From the NCBI GenBank assembly GCA_026129485.1, contig JAHCHY010000001.1, positions 186,001-250,000 on the forward strand: 64,000 bases of DNA. The letters are read 5' to 3'. This DNA comes from Cyclobacteriaceae bacterium (GTDB lineage: Bacteria > Bacteroidota > Bacteroidia > Cytophagales > Cyclobacteriaceae). The position numbers and the translations under genes are program-made. The number at the start of each line of letters is the position of its first letter. The stretch's first letter is position 1. Shown here in pieces: positions 34,701 through 43,161 of this stretch. Under the pieces are notes generated by a model. That model was not told the DNA's origin. It did not search any database and saw only the letters and a list, made by a program, of their open reading frames with translations.

Positions 34701-34899
34701 CCGGAAGTTTCCCTTTCGCGGTCGTGGCTTTTACTACGTGTATGGAAAAGTAACGGAAGATTTTGGTGTGTACGCCATTGATGTATCGCGCATGGAGAAG
34801 CTACCGATGGTAAGCAAGCGGGCCGATCATGCTTTTGCTGAGGTAGTAACACCATCGCATACACAGGTTTCCAATCAGAACAAACACATGCACATCTGA
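31774..34899 (+). CDS. DnaE-type DNA polymerase III alpha, error-prone (DnaE2-like)
   Basis: 1041 residues, shorter than replicative DnaE. The N-terminal PHP domain reads LNCHTGFSFKYG and LALTEINN, where functional PHP domains have HxHTxYS and TDHG; several metal ligands are missing, so PHP proofreading is probably lost. The C-family palm is intact (FVGRGSGANSTVAYCLG; PPDFDIDFSWDNR with the catalytic Asp pair). Also visible are fingers (YSFAKGHSASYAVESYQ) and an OB domain near residue 930 (SVRIVGYVVTTKD). It lies downstream of dinB in one transcription unit and ends at a terminator. It probably extends lesions opened by the Y-family partner; no imuA-like gene is adjacent. Confidence 0.9.
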   Translation: MYLNCHTGFSFKYGTLPIKTLFEEAKRCGVHKLALTEINNTASYLELLRICNENKPQASGLTKFGKEAYSLELAVGIECRAKDQQLLYIILAQNNHGFELLNRFLSYHNREDKPLPACAPVLENTFVIYAFQQIDPEALRENEFIGVGSHQLITYAADPSREAYAHKFVALHPVTFLPPEKTKDKKTGRDKLVYRDHNTHRLLRCIAHNTLLSKLPEHLHARKDEYMLTEPELRSRFAQFPGLVERACSLLNQCSIECQPGEDKNKKYLSSNIEAGLKYLREETEKGYALRYGNDRTTWNSYIEKELRIISQKGFISYYLIVYDLILFARSKNFDFVGRGSGANSTVAYCLGITNVDPIELNLYFERFLNEERVTPPDFDIDFSWDNRDTVYEYLFNKYSYDHVCLLGTHVTYKTKSILRELGKVFGLPKEEIDMLVESRKEAIPRDHIANKIMAFADYIVQKELPANISIHAGGVLITDKPIYTYTATEYPPKSLPVSQFEMHAAEDFGIYKFDILSQRGLGHIKETVKHVKRNRSIDVDVYQFGKFKKDKKIKDLMRNSKAMGCFYVESPAMRMLLRKLRCDDYLTLVAASSIIRPGVASSGMMKAYVERYHMHRQGIKYESIHPKMDEIMHDTYGVMVYQEDVIKVAHHFGELTLTEADVLRRGMSGKYRSREEFQRIRDKFFENCTRIGYDQKVIDRVWFEIESFAGYSFAKGHSASYAVESYQSLYLKAHYPLEFMVSVINNFGGFYRTEFYFHEARMNGAAILAPCVNHSDYLTTIYGTQIYIGFIHLKSLEQKIGNHIEQERKKSGPYKSLDNFLRRVPGIGLEQLRILIRLGAFRFTGKTKQQLLWDSMLFFNKARSRPATVKELFDTEPKSFPLPELKRNKLEDAFDELELLGFPLCNPFDLLLTQDYGDTAAHELPSKKGESVRIVGYVVTTKDAFTMKTQDHMCFGTFYDVKGEVFDTVHFPESARKFPFRGRGFYYVYGKVTEDFGVYAIDVSRMEKLPMVSKRADHAFAEVVTPSHTQVSNQNKHMHI

Positions 34900-34904
34900 A
34901 TAAA

Positions 34905-34928
34905 AAGGCCACCCTGCCGGGTGGCCTT
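34905..34928 (+). terminator. Terminator after the dinB-dnaE unit
   Basis: Arms AAGGCCACCC / GGGTGGCCTT with a TGCC loop, 6 nt after the stop. It has no good U-tract on plus; the A-run at 34902-34906 makes it better for minus-strand transcripts, including the small ORF at 34949. Confidence 0.7.
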
Positions 34929-35282
34929 GCTGAATTCGGTTACGGATTTTAAGCCACAACTTCTTTACGGCCCCACGCACTGGCTTTCGGGTTCAACTCG
35001 TTATGAAGTTTTACCACAGAGGAAAAGAACACGGAAAAGAAAGTTAAAACGGCTGTCAAACAAAAAACTATCATAGCGGTTGCGTTTTAATGATTCAAAA
35101 GTGAAAAATCTTCCGCTCCCGGTATTTTGTTTAGCCCGCCAGTAGGTACGGAAGTAATTTCCGGCCTGCTTTTTTTCTAAAAACCCGGCTTTGTCCGGGC
35201 GCCCTGTAAGCCTTACAAATAATAAATGCCATCCGAAAACGGTTTAGGTGTATCTTGGCACAGTTTTTAGCTTTTGACGGGT
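34929..35282. other. Intergenic region with one small-ORF candidate
   Basis: About 350 bp between dnaE and the protease gene. Apart from the minus-strand ORF at 34949-35074 it holds a short hairpin CCCGG/CCGGG (35184-35199), followed on the minus strand by TTTTTAG, a possible minus-strand terminator. No RNA gene was recognised. The protease promoter could not be placed; TATCTTGG at 35251-35258 is one mismatch from a -7 box without a -33 partner. Confidence 0.4.
34949..35074 (-). CDS. Putative 41-residue single-pass membrane protein
   Basis: A minus-strand ORF starting MIVFCLTAVLTFFSVFFSSV, one hydrophobic helix, followed by a polar tail VKLHNELNPKASAWGRKEVV. The shape (N-terminal anchor, charged cytosolic tail) and the terminator just beyond its stop make it a plausible real gene. 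It is short enough that chance cannot be excluded without homologs. Confidence 0.4.
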   Translation of the reverse strand: MIVFCLTAVLTFFSVFFSSVVKLHNELNPKASAWGRKEVVA

Positions 35283-36911
35283 ATGATGAAAAGGACCTTA
35301 CTGGGTGTAATATTTTCACTCACATTTCTGTTTCCTGCTTTTTCGCAAAGTTCCACTGCCAGGCCAATCCCGCAAGATTGGTTTTTGCGCGACCCGGAGC
35401 AGGATAGCCTGTTGGGTGTAAGCGCTGAACGGGCCTATGAAACCCTGCTGAAAGGCCAGCCCTCGCGCACGGTAATTGTAGCCGTAATTGACTCCGGGGT
35501 GGACATTGAGCACGAAGACCTGAAGCGTGTGATCTGGAAAAACGAAAAAGAAATTCCCGGTAACGGTATTGATGACGACAACAACGGATACATCGATGAT
35601 GTGCACGGCTGGAATTTTATTGGCGGCAAAAACGGAAATAATGTAGATGCCGATACATACGAGCTGACACGCGAATATATTCGCCTGAAAGCCAAATACG
35701 GTGCGGTAGAAGAAGACAAAGCAAGCAAGAAGCAAAAGACCGAGTACGAAGCCTACCTGCGGATTAAAACCAAATTTGAAAAGCTGAAAGCCAAAAACGA
35801 ACAGCAGTATAAACTCTATACTAACATTTATCGCAACATGAATCACAGTATAGATACCATCAAGTCTATTATGAATGTGCAGACGCTTACTGCTGAAGAC
35901 GTGCAGAAATTCGAAACGAAAGAGCCTGCCCTCCTGTTTGCCAAAGGCTTTTTGTTAAGCATGTATCGAAACATGAGCGAAGGCGAGAAAATAGAAGATT
36001 ACGTGAGCGAACTGAAAGAGGCTGTAGATTATTATGAAGTAATTGTAAAATACGGTTACAACGAAGCCTTTGATTCGCGCGAGATTGTAGGAGACGATAT
36101 CAACAACCTGTACGAAAAGGGTTATGGCAACAACGATGTTACCGGGCCTGATGCAAAGCATGGAACCCATGTGGCCGGAATCATTGCTGCTGATCGTAAT
36201 AACAACCTCGGCATTAAAGGTATTGCCAACAATGCAAAGATTATGGCCATACGCGCTGTACCCAATGGCGATGAGCGCGACAAGGATGTGGCCAATGCCA
36301 TCATCTATGCAGTGGATAACGGTGCACACATTATTAACATGAGCTTTGGCAAATCATTTTCCCCGCAAAAAGAAGTTGTTGATAAAGCTGTGCGATATGC
36401 CGAACAGAAAGGCGTGTTGCTGATTCATGCTGCGGGTAACGATGGCGAGAATATTGATGAAGAAAAAAATTTTCCAACCCGTATGTATAGCGATGGTAAG
36501 GAAGCCAAAAACTGGATTGAAGTGGGTGCATCCGGCTGGGGTGGCGAGGAGCTGGTGGGCAGCTTCAGCAACTACGGAAAAAAGATGGTGGCATTTTTTG
36601 CGCCCGGAGTAGATGTGTACTCAACCGTGCCCGATAATAAATATAAAAATGAAAGCGGCACCAGCATGGCCAGCCCTTCTACTGCCGGTGTAGCTGCCCT
36701 GATTATGTCTTACTTCCCCGAACTTAGCGCGTTGGAGGTTAAGGACGTATTGATGAAATCAACCCGAAAGTTCGATAATCTGCAAGTACAAAAACCGGGC
36801 GGTGGAAAAGCCAAGCTCGACCAGTTAAGTATTACCGGGGGATTGGTGAATGCATACGAAGCCGTGAAGCTTGCACAAACCTTAATGGCGCAGAAGCAAC
36901 CAATCAAGTAA
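35283..36911 (+). CDS. Secreted subtilisin-like (S8) serine protease with large insertion
   Basis: 542 residues from the ATG at 35283 (an ATG follows directly at 35286). The signal KRTLLGVIFSLTFLFPAFSQ is followed by the mature domain. The catalytic triad is Asp70 (VAVIDSGVD), His293 (KHGTHVAG) and Ser461 (NESGTSMASP). Asp and His are about 220 residues apart instead of the usual 35-50. The insertion starts with calcium-site-like DDDNNGYIDD, then a long charged helical stretch (LKAKYGAVEEDKASKKQ, LRIKTKFEKLKAKNEQQ) likely to form a helical hairpin. There is no T9SS or lipoprotein signal, so it is probably periplasmic or released. Substrate unknown. Confidence 0.92.
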   Translation: MMKRTLLGVIFSLTFLFPAFSQSSTARPIPQDWFLRDPEQDSLLGVSAERAYETLLKGQPSRTVIVAVIDSGVDIEHEDLKRVIWKNEKEIPGNGIDDDNNGYIDDVHGWNFIGGKNGNNVDADTYELTREYIRLKAKYGAVEEDKASKKQKTEYEAYLRIKTKFEKLKAKNEQQYKLYTNIYRNMNHSIDTIKSIMNVQTLTAEDVQKFETKEPALLFAKGFLLSMYRNMSEGEKIEDYVSELKEAVDYYEVIVKYGYNEAFDSREIVGDDINNLYEKGYGNNDVTGPDAKHGTHVAGIIAADRNNNLGIKGIANNAKIMAIRAVPNGDERDKDVANAIIYAVDNGAHIINMSFGKSFSPQKEVVDKAVRYAEQKGVLLIHAAGNDGENIDEEKNFPTRMYSDGKEAKNWIEVGASGWGGEELVGSFSNYGKKMVAFFAPGVDVYSTVPDNKYKNESGTSMASPSTAGVAALIMSYFPELSALEVKDVLMKSTRKFDNLQVQKPGGGKAKLDQLSITGGLVNAYEAVKLAQTLMAQKQPIK

Positions 36912-37059
36912 TATAGGGTTCTGCCCGGCAGTCAACTAACCGTTGTTCGTTGCTGGTTTATTTTCTTATTCTTTGCAACTCCTCAACTTACCATTTACTT
37001 TCGGGCTAAAATATTATAGAAACCTTTAGCTCTAATGCTTTTAGCTTTAACTTTTAATT

Positions 37060-38361
37060 ATGCGTCAGCAACTACTCAGCGAAGGAGCCAAAGAGCTTAG
37101 CTACGAGATCCGCGAGATCGTAAAGAAGGCCGAGCTGATAAGAAATCTTGGGAAAGAGATTTATTGGGAAAACATTGGCGACCCGATTCAGAAAAACCAC
37201 CAGCTACCGGAATGGATACGGCAGGTCATTGCCGACTTATCGTTGCAAAATGATACCTACAGTTATTGCCCCAGCAAAGGCATCCTGGAAACCCGGAAAT
37301 TCCTGGCCGCACAAACCAACCAGTTGGGCGGAGTGCAAATTACGCCCGATGATATTTGCTTTTTTAACGGGTTGGGCGATGCCATTGCTAAAGTATACCA
37401 ATACATTACGCCAACCTCGCGCGTTATCGGGCCATCGCCTGCCTATTCCACGCACTCCAGCGCTGAAGCGGCACATACCGGGCATGAACCCCTTACCTAC
37501 AAGCTCGACCCCAACAACAAGTGGTTTCCCGACATTGACGATCTATACAATAAAGTAAAATACAATCCCAATATAGTAGGCATACTCATTATCAATCCTG
37601 ATAATCCTACGGGTATGGTGTATCCTTACGAAACGCTTAAGCGGATTGTGGAAATTGCCAAAGAGTTCAAGCTGTTTTTGATTTGTGATGAAATCTATAT
37701 CAACATTACCTACAACGGGGCCAAAGCTTACTCACTGGCCGAAGTGATTGACGATGTGCCCGGTATTTCCATGAAAGGCATTTCAAAAGAACTGCCGTGG
37801 CCGGGAGCGCGTTGCGGATGGATGGAATACTACAACCGTGATAAAGATACCGACTTCAACCGTTTCTGCCAGGCGTTGGATAACGCCAAGATGATCGAAG
37901 TATGCTCCACCAAGCTGCCGCAGTTAGCCATTCCGAAAATTCTGGGTGATGCGCGGTTTAAAGCCTATCGCGATGAAACCAATCGCAACATCGGCAGGCG
38001 AAGCAAAATCATTGCTGATATTTTACGCACTGTACCGCAGCTCACTTTCAACGAAACCTTTGGCGCATTTTATAATACCATCATCTTCCGAGAAGGCACA
38101 CTCAAACCCGGACAGCAGATGCACATAGCCGATGAGCGTGTGCGCCAGTTAGTAGAAAGCTGGACCAGCCAGGACATTCCGCACGACAAACGTTTTGTGT
38201 ATTACCTGCTTGGCGCGAAAGGAGTTTGCGTGGTGCCCATTTCATCATTCTGCTCCGAGCTACAGGGATTTCGGGTTACGCTGTTAGAAGAAAATGAAGA
38301 AACACTGATCAAAACCTTTAAAGCCATTCGCGATGGAATTGTCGAATATCTGGCAGGTTAA
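37060..38361 (+). CDS. Pyridoxal-phosphate aminotransferase, class I/II
   Basis: 433 residues, cytoplasmic. Fold type I: YSYCPSKGILETRKFLA (substrate/cofactor region), INPDNPTGMVYPYETL, LFLICDEIYINITYNG (Asp contacting the pyridine N and Tyr), SMKGISKELPWPGARCGWMEYY with the Schiff-base lysine, and FRVTLLEENEETLIKTFKAI with the carboxylate-binding Arg. It resembles AlaA/alanine- or aspartate-type enzymes; exact substrate is unknown. It lies directly upstream of the ilv leader region and may be functionally linked to branched-chain or alanine metabolism, but it is separated from it by a likely terminator. Confidence 0.88.
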   Translation: MRQQLLSEGAKELSYEIREIVKKAELIRNLGKEIYWENIGDPIQKNHQLPEWIRQVIADLSLQNDTYSYCPSKGILETRKFLAAQTNQLGGVQITPDDICFFNGLGDAIAKVYQYITPTSRVIGPSPAYSTHSSAEAAHTGHEPLTYKLDPNNKWFPDIDDLYNKVKYNPNIVGILIINPDNPTGMVYPYETLKRIVEIAKEFKLFLICDEIYINITYNGAKAYSLAEVIDDVPGISMKGISKELPWPGARCGWMEYYNRDKDTDFNRFCQALDNAKMIEVCSTKLPQLAIPKILGDARFKAYRDETNRNIGRRSKIIADILRTVPQLTFNETFGAFYNTIIFREGTLKPGQQMHIADERVRQLVESWTSQDIPHDKRFVYYLLGAKGVCVVPISSFCSELQGFRVTLLEENEETLIKTFKAIRDGIVEYLAG

Positions 38362-38389
38362 TTCAAGATTGGGCAGATACTAATTTATT

Positions 38390-38433
38390 ACGGCTTTGAA
38401 TTTAAGTACAGCCGTTAGGTTCGCTTACCTAAC
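38390..38433 (+). terminator. Hairpin region after the aminotransferase gene
   Basis: Two overlapping stem options: ACGGCT (38390-38395) with AGCCGT (38410-38415), and GTTAGGT (38414-38420) with ACCTAAC (38427-38433). The U-tract is poor, so termination is uncertain. Confidence 0.4.
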
Positions 38434-38537
38434 ATTCGTTAAAACTGTTTCGCTAAACTTTTTGTCGAAGTTCGTTTGAATGTCAAAATAAAATTGTTCA
38501 AACTTGTACCACGGCACACGATTATAATAGCACAGCA

Positions 38538-38636
38538 ATGAACAACATCAACGCAAACATAATCCATAGCAGATTGGTAACAACTATCAGTGTGCTCGTG
38601 CTCAGTGTCATTATTCTCCGAAAACCGGGGATGTAA
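38538..38636 (+). CDS. ilv leader peptide (32 residues)
   Basis: A short ORF starting MNNINANIIHSRL with 14 Ile/Val/Leu residues of 32; residues 17-27 (ISVLVLSVIIL) contain nine in eleven. Its stop lies 21 nt before a GC-rich terminator (38658-38684), which stands before ilvE. This is the layout of transcription attenuation: slow translation at scarce branched-chain aminoacyl-tRNA would prevent the terminator from forming. The alternative antiterminator pairing was not resolved by eye (AAAACCGGGG at 38621-38630 is complementary to parts of both terminator arms). Confidence 0.8.
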   Translation: MNNINANIIHSRLVTTISVLVLSVIILRKPGM

Positions 38637-38657
38637 CGATGTTGTGAAAGATATTGT

Positions 38658-38684
38658 AACCGCCCCGACACAATCGGGGCGGTT
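38658..38684 (+). terminator. Attenuator terminator of the ilv operon
   Basis: Perfect 11-bp stem AACCGCCCCGA / TCGGGGCGGTT, loop CACAA, then TTGTTTTATA. It lies between the leader peptide and ilvE and closely resembles the hairpin before leuC (47567-47592). Confidence 0.88.
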
Positions 38685-38704
38685 TTGTTTTATAGGATTA
38701 ACCG

Positions 38705-38720
38705 CAAACTAACGATTGTT
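38705..38720 (+). promoter_or_regulatory. 16-nt element shared by the ilv and leu leaders, copy 1
   Basis: CAAACTAACGATTGTT, identical to 47613-47628, in both cases about 20 nt after the attenuator and close to the first start codon (here 11 nt before ilvE). It may be part of the initiation region or a conserved binding site. Confidence 0.6.
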
Positions 38721-38731
38721 TTAAAATTAAC

Positions 38732-39619
38732 ATGTACTTCACCGACAACACCCAACTCTACCACAACGGCAAGTTTGTAAAGGCAAAAGAAGCCTCTACC
38801 GATTTGTACAGCCAAACTTTACACTACGGATACGGAGTATTTGAAGGCATTCGCGCTTATAAAACCGTAAACGGGGTAAAAATTTTTAAAGCCCACGAAC
38901 ATTTTGAACGCCTGTTGCGCAGTTGCGAACTTACGGGCATTCCTTTTCATCATTCTCCTGAAGAGCTAACCCAGATCTCCTACCAGGTGCTGGAAAAAAA
39001 CAACCTGAAAGATGCTTATATCCGGCCGTTGGTGTATTGCCATCCTAACATGACGCTAAGCGCACCAACAGGCGTATCGTTTATGATTGCCGCGTGGGAA
39101 TGGGGCAAGTATCACGGACATCAATCATTAAAGGTTAGTGTTTCCTCCTTTCAGCGCCCCAACCCTAAATCCGTAAAGATGGAAGCCAAGGTGTGCGGTT
39201 ATTATGTAAACTCCATCATGGCCACTAACGAAGCAAAGCAACGTGGCTTTGATGAAGCATTAATGTTAGACATAAATGGCTTCGTGGCAGAAGGGCCCGG
39301 AGCCAATTTTTTTTATGAGAAAGATGGTGTGCTTTACACGCCTCCGCTGGGCAGCATTCTGCCCGGCATAACCCGCCAGACTGTACTGGAGATCTGCCGC
39401 GAAATGGATATGCCTGTAGAAGAAAAATTATTCCGGGTAGAAGACTTATACGAAGCTGACAGCGCATTCTTCTGCGGTACTGCCGCAGAAATCGTAAGCA
39501 TAGAATCTATTGAAGGTCAGCCGTTCAACAAACCCTGGAAACAATCGATGGGTACCGTAGTGCAGGAAGCCTACAAGTGCATTGTATTAGATAAAAGTTA
39601 TTCGTACGTAATTGTTTAA
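38732..39619 (+). CDS. ilvE: Branched-chain amino acid aminotransferase
   Basis: 295 residues, fold type IV PLP enzyme. Markers: LHYGYGVFEGIRAYKT near the start, the PLP lysine in EAKVCGYYVNSIMATNEAK, EALMLDINGFVAEGPGANFF and GSILPGITRQTVLEI. It transfers amino groups between glutamate and the 2-oxo acids of Ile, Val and Leu, the last step of all three pathways. It is the first gene of the ilv operon, 95 nt after the leader peptide stop, and is therefore under attenuation control. Confidence 0.96.
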   Translation: MYFTDNTQLYHNGKFVKAKEASTDLYSQTLHYGYGVFEGIRAYKTVNGVKIFKAHEHFERLLRSCELTGIPFHHSPEELTQISYQVLEKNNLKDAYIRPLVYCHPNMTLSAPTGVSFMIAAWEWGKYHGHQSLKVSVSSFQRPNPKSVKMEAKVCGYYVNSIMATNEAKQRGFDEALMLDINGFVAEGPGANFFYEKDGVLYTPPLGSILPGITRQTVLEICREMDMPVEEKLFRVEDLYEADSAFFCGTAAEIVSIESIEGQPFNKPWKQSMGTVVQEAYKCIVLDKSYSYVIV

Positions 39620-39625
39620 AAAGCT

Positions 39626-39670
39626 ACTGGTTTCTGGTTATTCGTTGTTAGCAAACCAGTAACCAGAAAC
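39626..39670 (+). repeat. Hairpin in the ilvE-ilvD spacer
   Basis: GTTTCTGGTTA (39630-39640) pairs perfectly with TAACCAGAAAC (39660-39670); ACTGGTTT (39626-39633) pairs alternatively with AAACCAGT (39653-39660). Same design as the spacers at 43123, 44580 and 49679. Confidence 0.7.
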
Positions 39671-39690
39671 GAGCAACCAAGCAAGCCAGA

Positions 39691-41370
39691 ATGGAACTAA
39701 ATAAATACAGCAAAACCGTTACGCAAGACCCTACTCTGCCTGCATCGCAGGCCATGCTGTACGGCATCGGTTTAACCGAACATGATCTTAAAAAAGCGCA
39801 GGTAGGTATTGTAAGCACTGGTTATGATGGCAACACCTGCAACATGCACCTGAATGCATTAGCCAGCGAAGTAAAGCAAGCCGTGTGGGATCAGGAGCTG
39901 GTCGGGTTGATTTTTCATACCATTGGCGTAAGCGATGGCATCAGCAATGGTACAGAAGGTATGCGCTACTCATTGGTAAGCCGCGACCTGATTGCCGATT
40001 CGATTGAAACGGTATGTGGCGCTCAATATTATGACGGACTGATTGCCGTAGTGGGTTGCGATAAAAATATGCCCGGCTCGCTTATCGCGATGGGCAGGTT
40101 AAACCGCCCGGCTATTATGGTATATGGCGGAACCATTGCCGGTGGCCATTATAAAGGCCGTGAGCTGAATATCATTTCTTCTTTTGAAGCGCTGGGTGAA
40201 AAAATTCAGGGTAAGCTTTCAGACGAAGACTATAAAGGCATTATACAGAATTCATGCCCCGGTGCGGGTGCATGTGGCGGTATGTACACCGCCAACACGA
40301 TGGCATCGGCCATTGAAGCCTTGGGCATGTCGCTACCGTACTCATCTTCCAATCCTGCGTTAAGCAAAGAAAAATCGGCAGAGTGTACAGATGCAGCCAA
40401 AGCCATTCGTTTGTTGTTAGAAAAAGACATCAAGCCTCGCGAGATCATGACGTTGAAGGCGTTCGAAAATGCGATTACCGTTGTCATGGTGCTGGGTGGC
40501 TCTACCAATGCCGTGCTGCATTTAATTGCGATGGCGAAAAGCGTGGGCATCAAGCTCACACAAGAAGACTTTCAGCGCATTTCCGATAAAACACCTTTAA
40601 TCGCTGACTTAAAGCCAAGCGGTAAATACCTGATGGAAGCGCTGCACAAAATTGGTGGTGTGCCTTCCGTAATCAAGTACCTGTTAAGCAAAGGCTACCT
40701 GCATGGCGATTGCCTGACCGTTACCGGGAAAACATTAGCCGAGAATGTAGCCAACGCCAAAGACCTCGACTTCGAGAAGCAAGACATTATAGTTCCGTTT
40801 GAAAAGCCCATTAAAAAAACCGGCCACTTACAAATTCTGTATGGCAATCTGGCTCCGCTGGGGTCGGTAGCTAAAATTACCGGCAAGGAAGGCGAACGCT
40901 TTAAAGGAACTGCGCGCGTATTTAATGGTGAGTTTGAATTGGTAGATGGAATAAAAACCGGTCGCATTAAAGAAGGCGATGTGATAGTAATTCGCTACGT
41001 AGGCCCTAAAGGCGCGCCCGGTATGCCCGAAATGCTAAAGCCTACCAGCTTAATTATGGGTGCCGGCTTGGGCAAAAGTGTAGCCCTGATTACCGATGGA
41101 AGATTTAGCGGTGGCTCGCACGGTTTTGTGATCGGCCACATTACACCCGAAGCCTTTGAAGGAGGGTTATTGGGATTGGTAGAAGATGGCGACTGGATAG
41201 AAATTGACGTGAGAAAGCACCAGATCAATTTGCTGGTGGACGAAAAAACACTGGCCATCAGAAAATCGCATTACCAGGCACCGGCTCTGCGCGTGAAGAG
41301 CGGTGTGCTTTATAAATATGCTCAACTTGTAAAAACTGCTGCGGATGGATGTGTTACTGACGAAGACTGA
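39691..41370 (+). CDS. ilvD: Dihydroxy-acid dehydratase
   Basis: 559 residues, full length. The Fe-S ligands are the cysteines in [19 protein letters not shown] and [14 protein letters not shown]; the metal/substrate serine region is [17 protein letters not shown]. It dehydrates 2,3-dihydroxy-3-methyl(iso)valerate to the 2-oxo acids for valine and isoleucine. It follows ilvE after a 71-nt hairpin spacer, and its last 26 nt overlap the start of ilvB, which implies translational coupling. Confidence 0.97.
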   Translation: MELNKYSKTVTQDPTLPASQAMLYGIGLTEHDLKKAQVGIVSTGYDGNTCNMHLNALASEVKQAVWDQELVGLIFHTIGVSDGISNGTEGMRYSLVSRDLIADSIETVCGAQYYDGLIAVVGCDKNMPGSLIAMGRLNRPAIMVYGGTIAGGHYKGRELNIISSFEALGEKIQGKLSDEDYKGIIQNSCPGAGACGGMYTANTMASAIEALGMSLPYSSSNPALSKEKSAECTDAAKAIRLLLEKDIKPREIMTLKAFENAITVVMVLGGSTNAVLHLIAMAKSVGIKLTQEDFQRISDKTPLIADLKPSGKYLMEALHKIGGVPSVIKYLLSKGYLHGDCLTVTGKTLAENVANAKDLDFEKQDIIVPFEKPIKKTGHLQILYGNLAPLGSVAKITGKEGERFKGTARVFNGEFELVDGIKTGRIKEGDVIVIRYVGPKGAPGMPEMLKPTSLIMGAGLGKSVALITDGRFSGGSHGFVIGHITPEAFEGGLLGLVEDGDWIEIDVRKHQINLLVDEKTLAIRKSHYQAPALRVKSGVLYKYAQLVKTAADGCVTDED

Positions 41371-43087
41371 GGAGAAAAAAACAGCAATAAAACAAACGAT
41401 CTCCGGGTCGGAAACCTTGTTGCGTTGCCTCGTAGCCGAAAAGGTGCAACACATATTTGGTTACCCGGGCGGAGCCATCATGCCCGTGTATGATGCGCTT
41501 TATAGCTATGCCGATAAGCTAACTCACCTGCTGGTGCGCCATGAGCAGGGAGCCATACATGCGGCACAAGGTTATGCGCGCGTGTCGGGCAAAACCGGTG
41601 TCGTGTTTGCTACATCTGGCCCCGGTGCAACGAACCTCGTTACAGGTTTAGCCGATGCTTTAATTGATTCAACCCCGGTAGTCTGCATTACCGGGCAGGT
41701 GTTTGCACATTTATTAGGTACTGATGCATTTCAGGAAACGGATGTGATCAACACTACATTACCGGTTACCAAATGGAACGTGCAGGTTACCGAAGCCAAA
41801 GACATCGCCCCTGCCATCGCGAAAGCATTTTACATTGCAGCAAGCGGCAGACCGGGGCCTGTGCTGGTGGATATTACCAAGAATGCACAGAACGAGCTGA
41901 TTGAAGAGGTTGAATATAAATCGTGCCACGACATTCGCACATACAAACCCAAGCCGTTGCTCCAGCCCGGACAAATCGAAGCTGCCGCTGCGCTCATCAA
42001 CCGGGCAAAGAAACCGTATTTATTAGTTGGCCAGGGCGTGCTGCTTTCCGGTGCCAGCAACGAGCTGAAAACTTTCATTGAAAAAACCGGGATACCGGCT
42101 GCCAGTACGTTGTTGGGATTGGGTGCGCTTCCGGCCGATCATCCCAACTATGTGGGTTACCTCGGTATGCATGGCAATTACGGGCCTAATATCAATACAA
42201 ATGAATGCGATGTGCTTATCGCGATCGGGATGCGCTTTGACGATCGCGTTACCGGCAACGTAAGCAAGTATGCCCGGCAGGCTAAAGTAGTTCACATTGA
42301 TATTGACAAAGCCGAGATCAATAAAATCATTACCCCTGCCGTGGCCGTTCATGCCGATGCCAAAGAAGCATTAACCGCTTTGCTGCCACTTTGCAGGAAG
42401 CATGAACATCCCGAATGGATTGAAAGTTTTCATAAGCTGAACAGGCTGGAGTTTGAAAAAGTAGTTGAGAAAGAAATTAAAAATACCGCCAGCCTGAAGA
42501 TGGCCGAGGTGATCTACATGCTTTCGCAGCTTACACAAGGCCAGGCTGTAGTGGTTACCGATGTAGGCCAGCACCAGATGGTAACCTCGCGTTATTATCA
42601 ATACAAAAATCCACGCGCCAACATAACATCTGGCGGTGCGGGTACGATGGGCTTCGCCTTACCCGCAGCCATGGGTGCAAAAATTGCAGCTCCGCATAAG
42701 CAGGTAATAGCTGTAATTGGCGATGGCGGTTACCAGATGACCATACAGGAGCTGGGCACCATCATGCAATACAACATTCCCGTAAAAATCCTGGTGCTGA
42801 ATAACAACTTTTTGGGCATGGTGCGTCAATGGCAGCAGTTGTTTCATGGCAAGCGGTATTCGTTTACCGAAATGCAAAACCCTGACTTTACCAAAATTGC
42901 GGAAGCCTATAGCATTCCGGCCGAAAAAGTTACCGAGCAGAAAAACCTGGAAGCTGCATTGAAAAAGATGCTGGCATCGGAAACATCGTACTTCCTTGAA
43001 GTGGTGGTGGAGAAAGAAGATAATGTATTCCCTATGGTGCCGGCTGGAGCAGGGGTAGCGGAAGTAATTTTGGAAGTACCTAAATGA
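41345..43087 (+). CDS. ilvB: Acetolactate synthase large subunit
   Basis: 580 residues. ThDP enzyme with the catalytic Glu in [38 protein letters not shown], the FAD region ([13 protein letters not shown]) and the ThDP/Mg motif [17 protein letters not shown] ending VLNN. It condenses pyruvate with pyruvate or 2-oxobutyrate. The N-terminal 20 residues ([20 protein letters not shown]) overlap ilvD in another frame; no later ATG is better placed before the conserved [10 protein letters not shown]. The regulatory subunit gene follows. Confidence 0.96.
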   Translation: MDVLLTKTEEKKTAIKQTISGSETLLRCLVAEKVQHIFGYPGGAIMPVYDALYSYADKLTHLLVRHEQGAIHAAQGYARVSGKTGVVFATSGPGATNLVTGLADALIDSTPVVCITGQVFAHLLGTDAFQETDVINTTLPVTKWNVQVTEAKDIAPAIAKAFYIAASGRPGPVLVDITKNAQNELIEEVEYKSCHDIRTYKPKPLLQPGQIEAAAALINRAKKPYLLVGQGVLLSGASNELKTFIEKTGIPAASTLLGLGALPADHPNYVGYLGMHGNYGPNINTNECDVLIAIGMRFDDRVTGNVSKYARQAKVVHIDIDKAEINKIITPAVAVHADAKEALTALLPLCRKHEHPEWIESFHKLNRLEFEKVVEKEIKNTASLKMAEVIYMLSQLTQGQAVVVTDVGQHQMVTSRYYQYKNPRANITSGGAGTMGFALPAAMGAKIAAPHKQVIAVIGDGGYQMTIQELGTIMQYNIPVKILVLNNNFLGMVRQWQQLFHGKRYSFTEMQNPDFTKIAEAYSIPAEKVTEQKNLEAALKKMLASETSYFLEVVVEKEDNVFPMVPAGAGVAEVILEVPK

Positions 43088-43122
43088 TAGTTAACAAACA
43101 AGAAACAAAAAGTTACCCGCTA

Positions 43123-43158
43123 CCTGTTACAGGTTGCCGGTAACAGGAAACCTGTAAC
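43123..43158 (+). repeat. Hairpin in the ilvB-ilvH spacer
   Basis: GTTACAGGTT (43126-43135) pairs perfectly with AACCTGTAAC (43149-43158); CCTGTTAC (43123-43130) pairs alternatively with GTAACAGG (43140-43147). The two options exclude each other. Confidence 0.7.
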
Positions 43159-43161
43159 CGT

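Noticed and set aside
35131-35319. 62-codon minus frame before the protease gene
   Set aside because: Covers the likely promoter and signal-peptide region of the protease; basic, no hydrophobic or domain features.
35316-35846. 176-codon minus frame within the protease gene
   Set aside because: Antisense shadow of a clear S8 protease with its catalytic motifs on plus.
38431-38720. Long-range pairing of AACATTCGTTA (38431-38441) with the 16-nt element
   Set aside because: 10 of 11 pairs fit, but there is no counterpart in the leu leader, so chance is likely.
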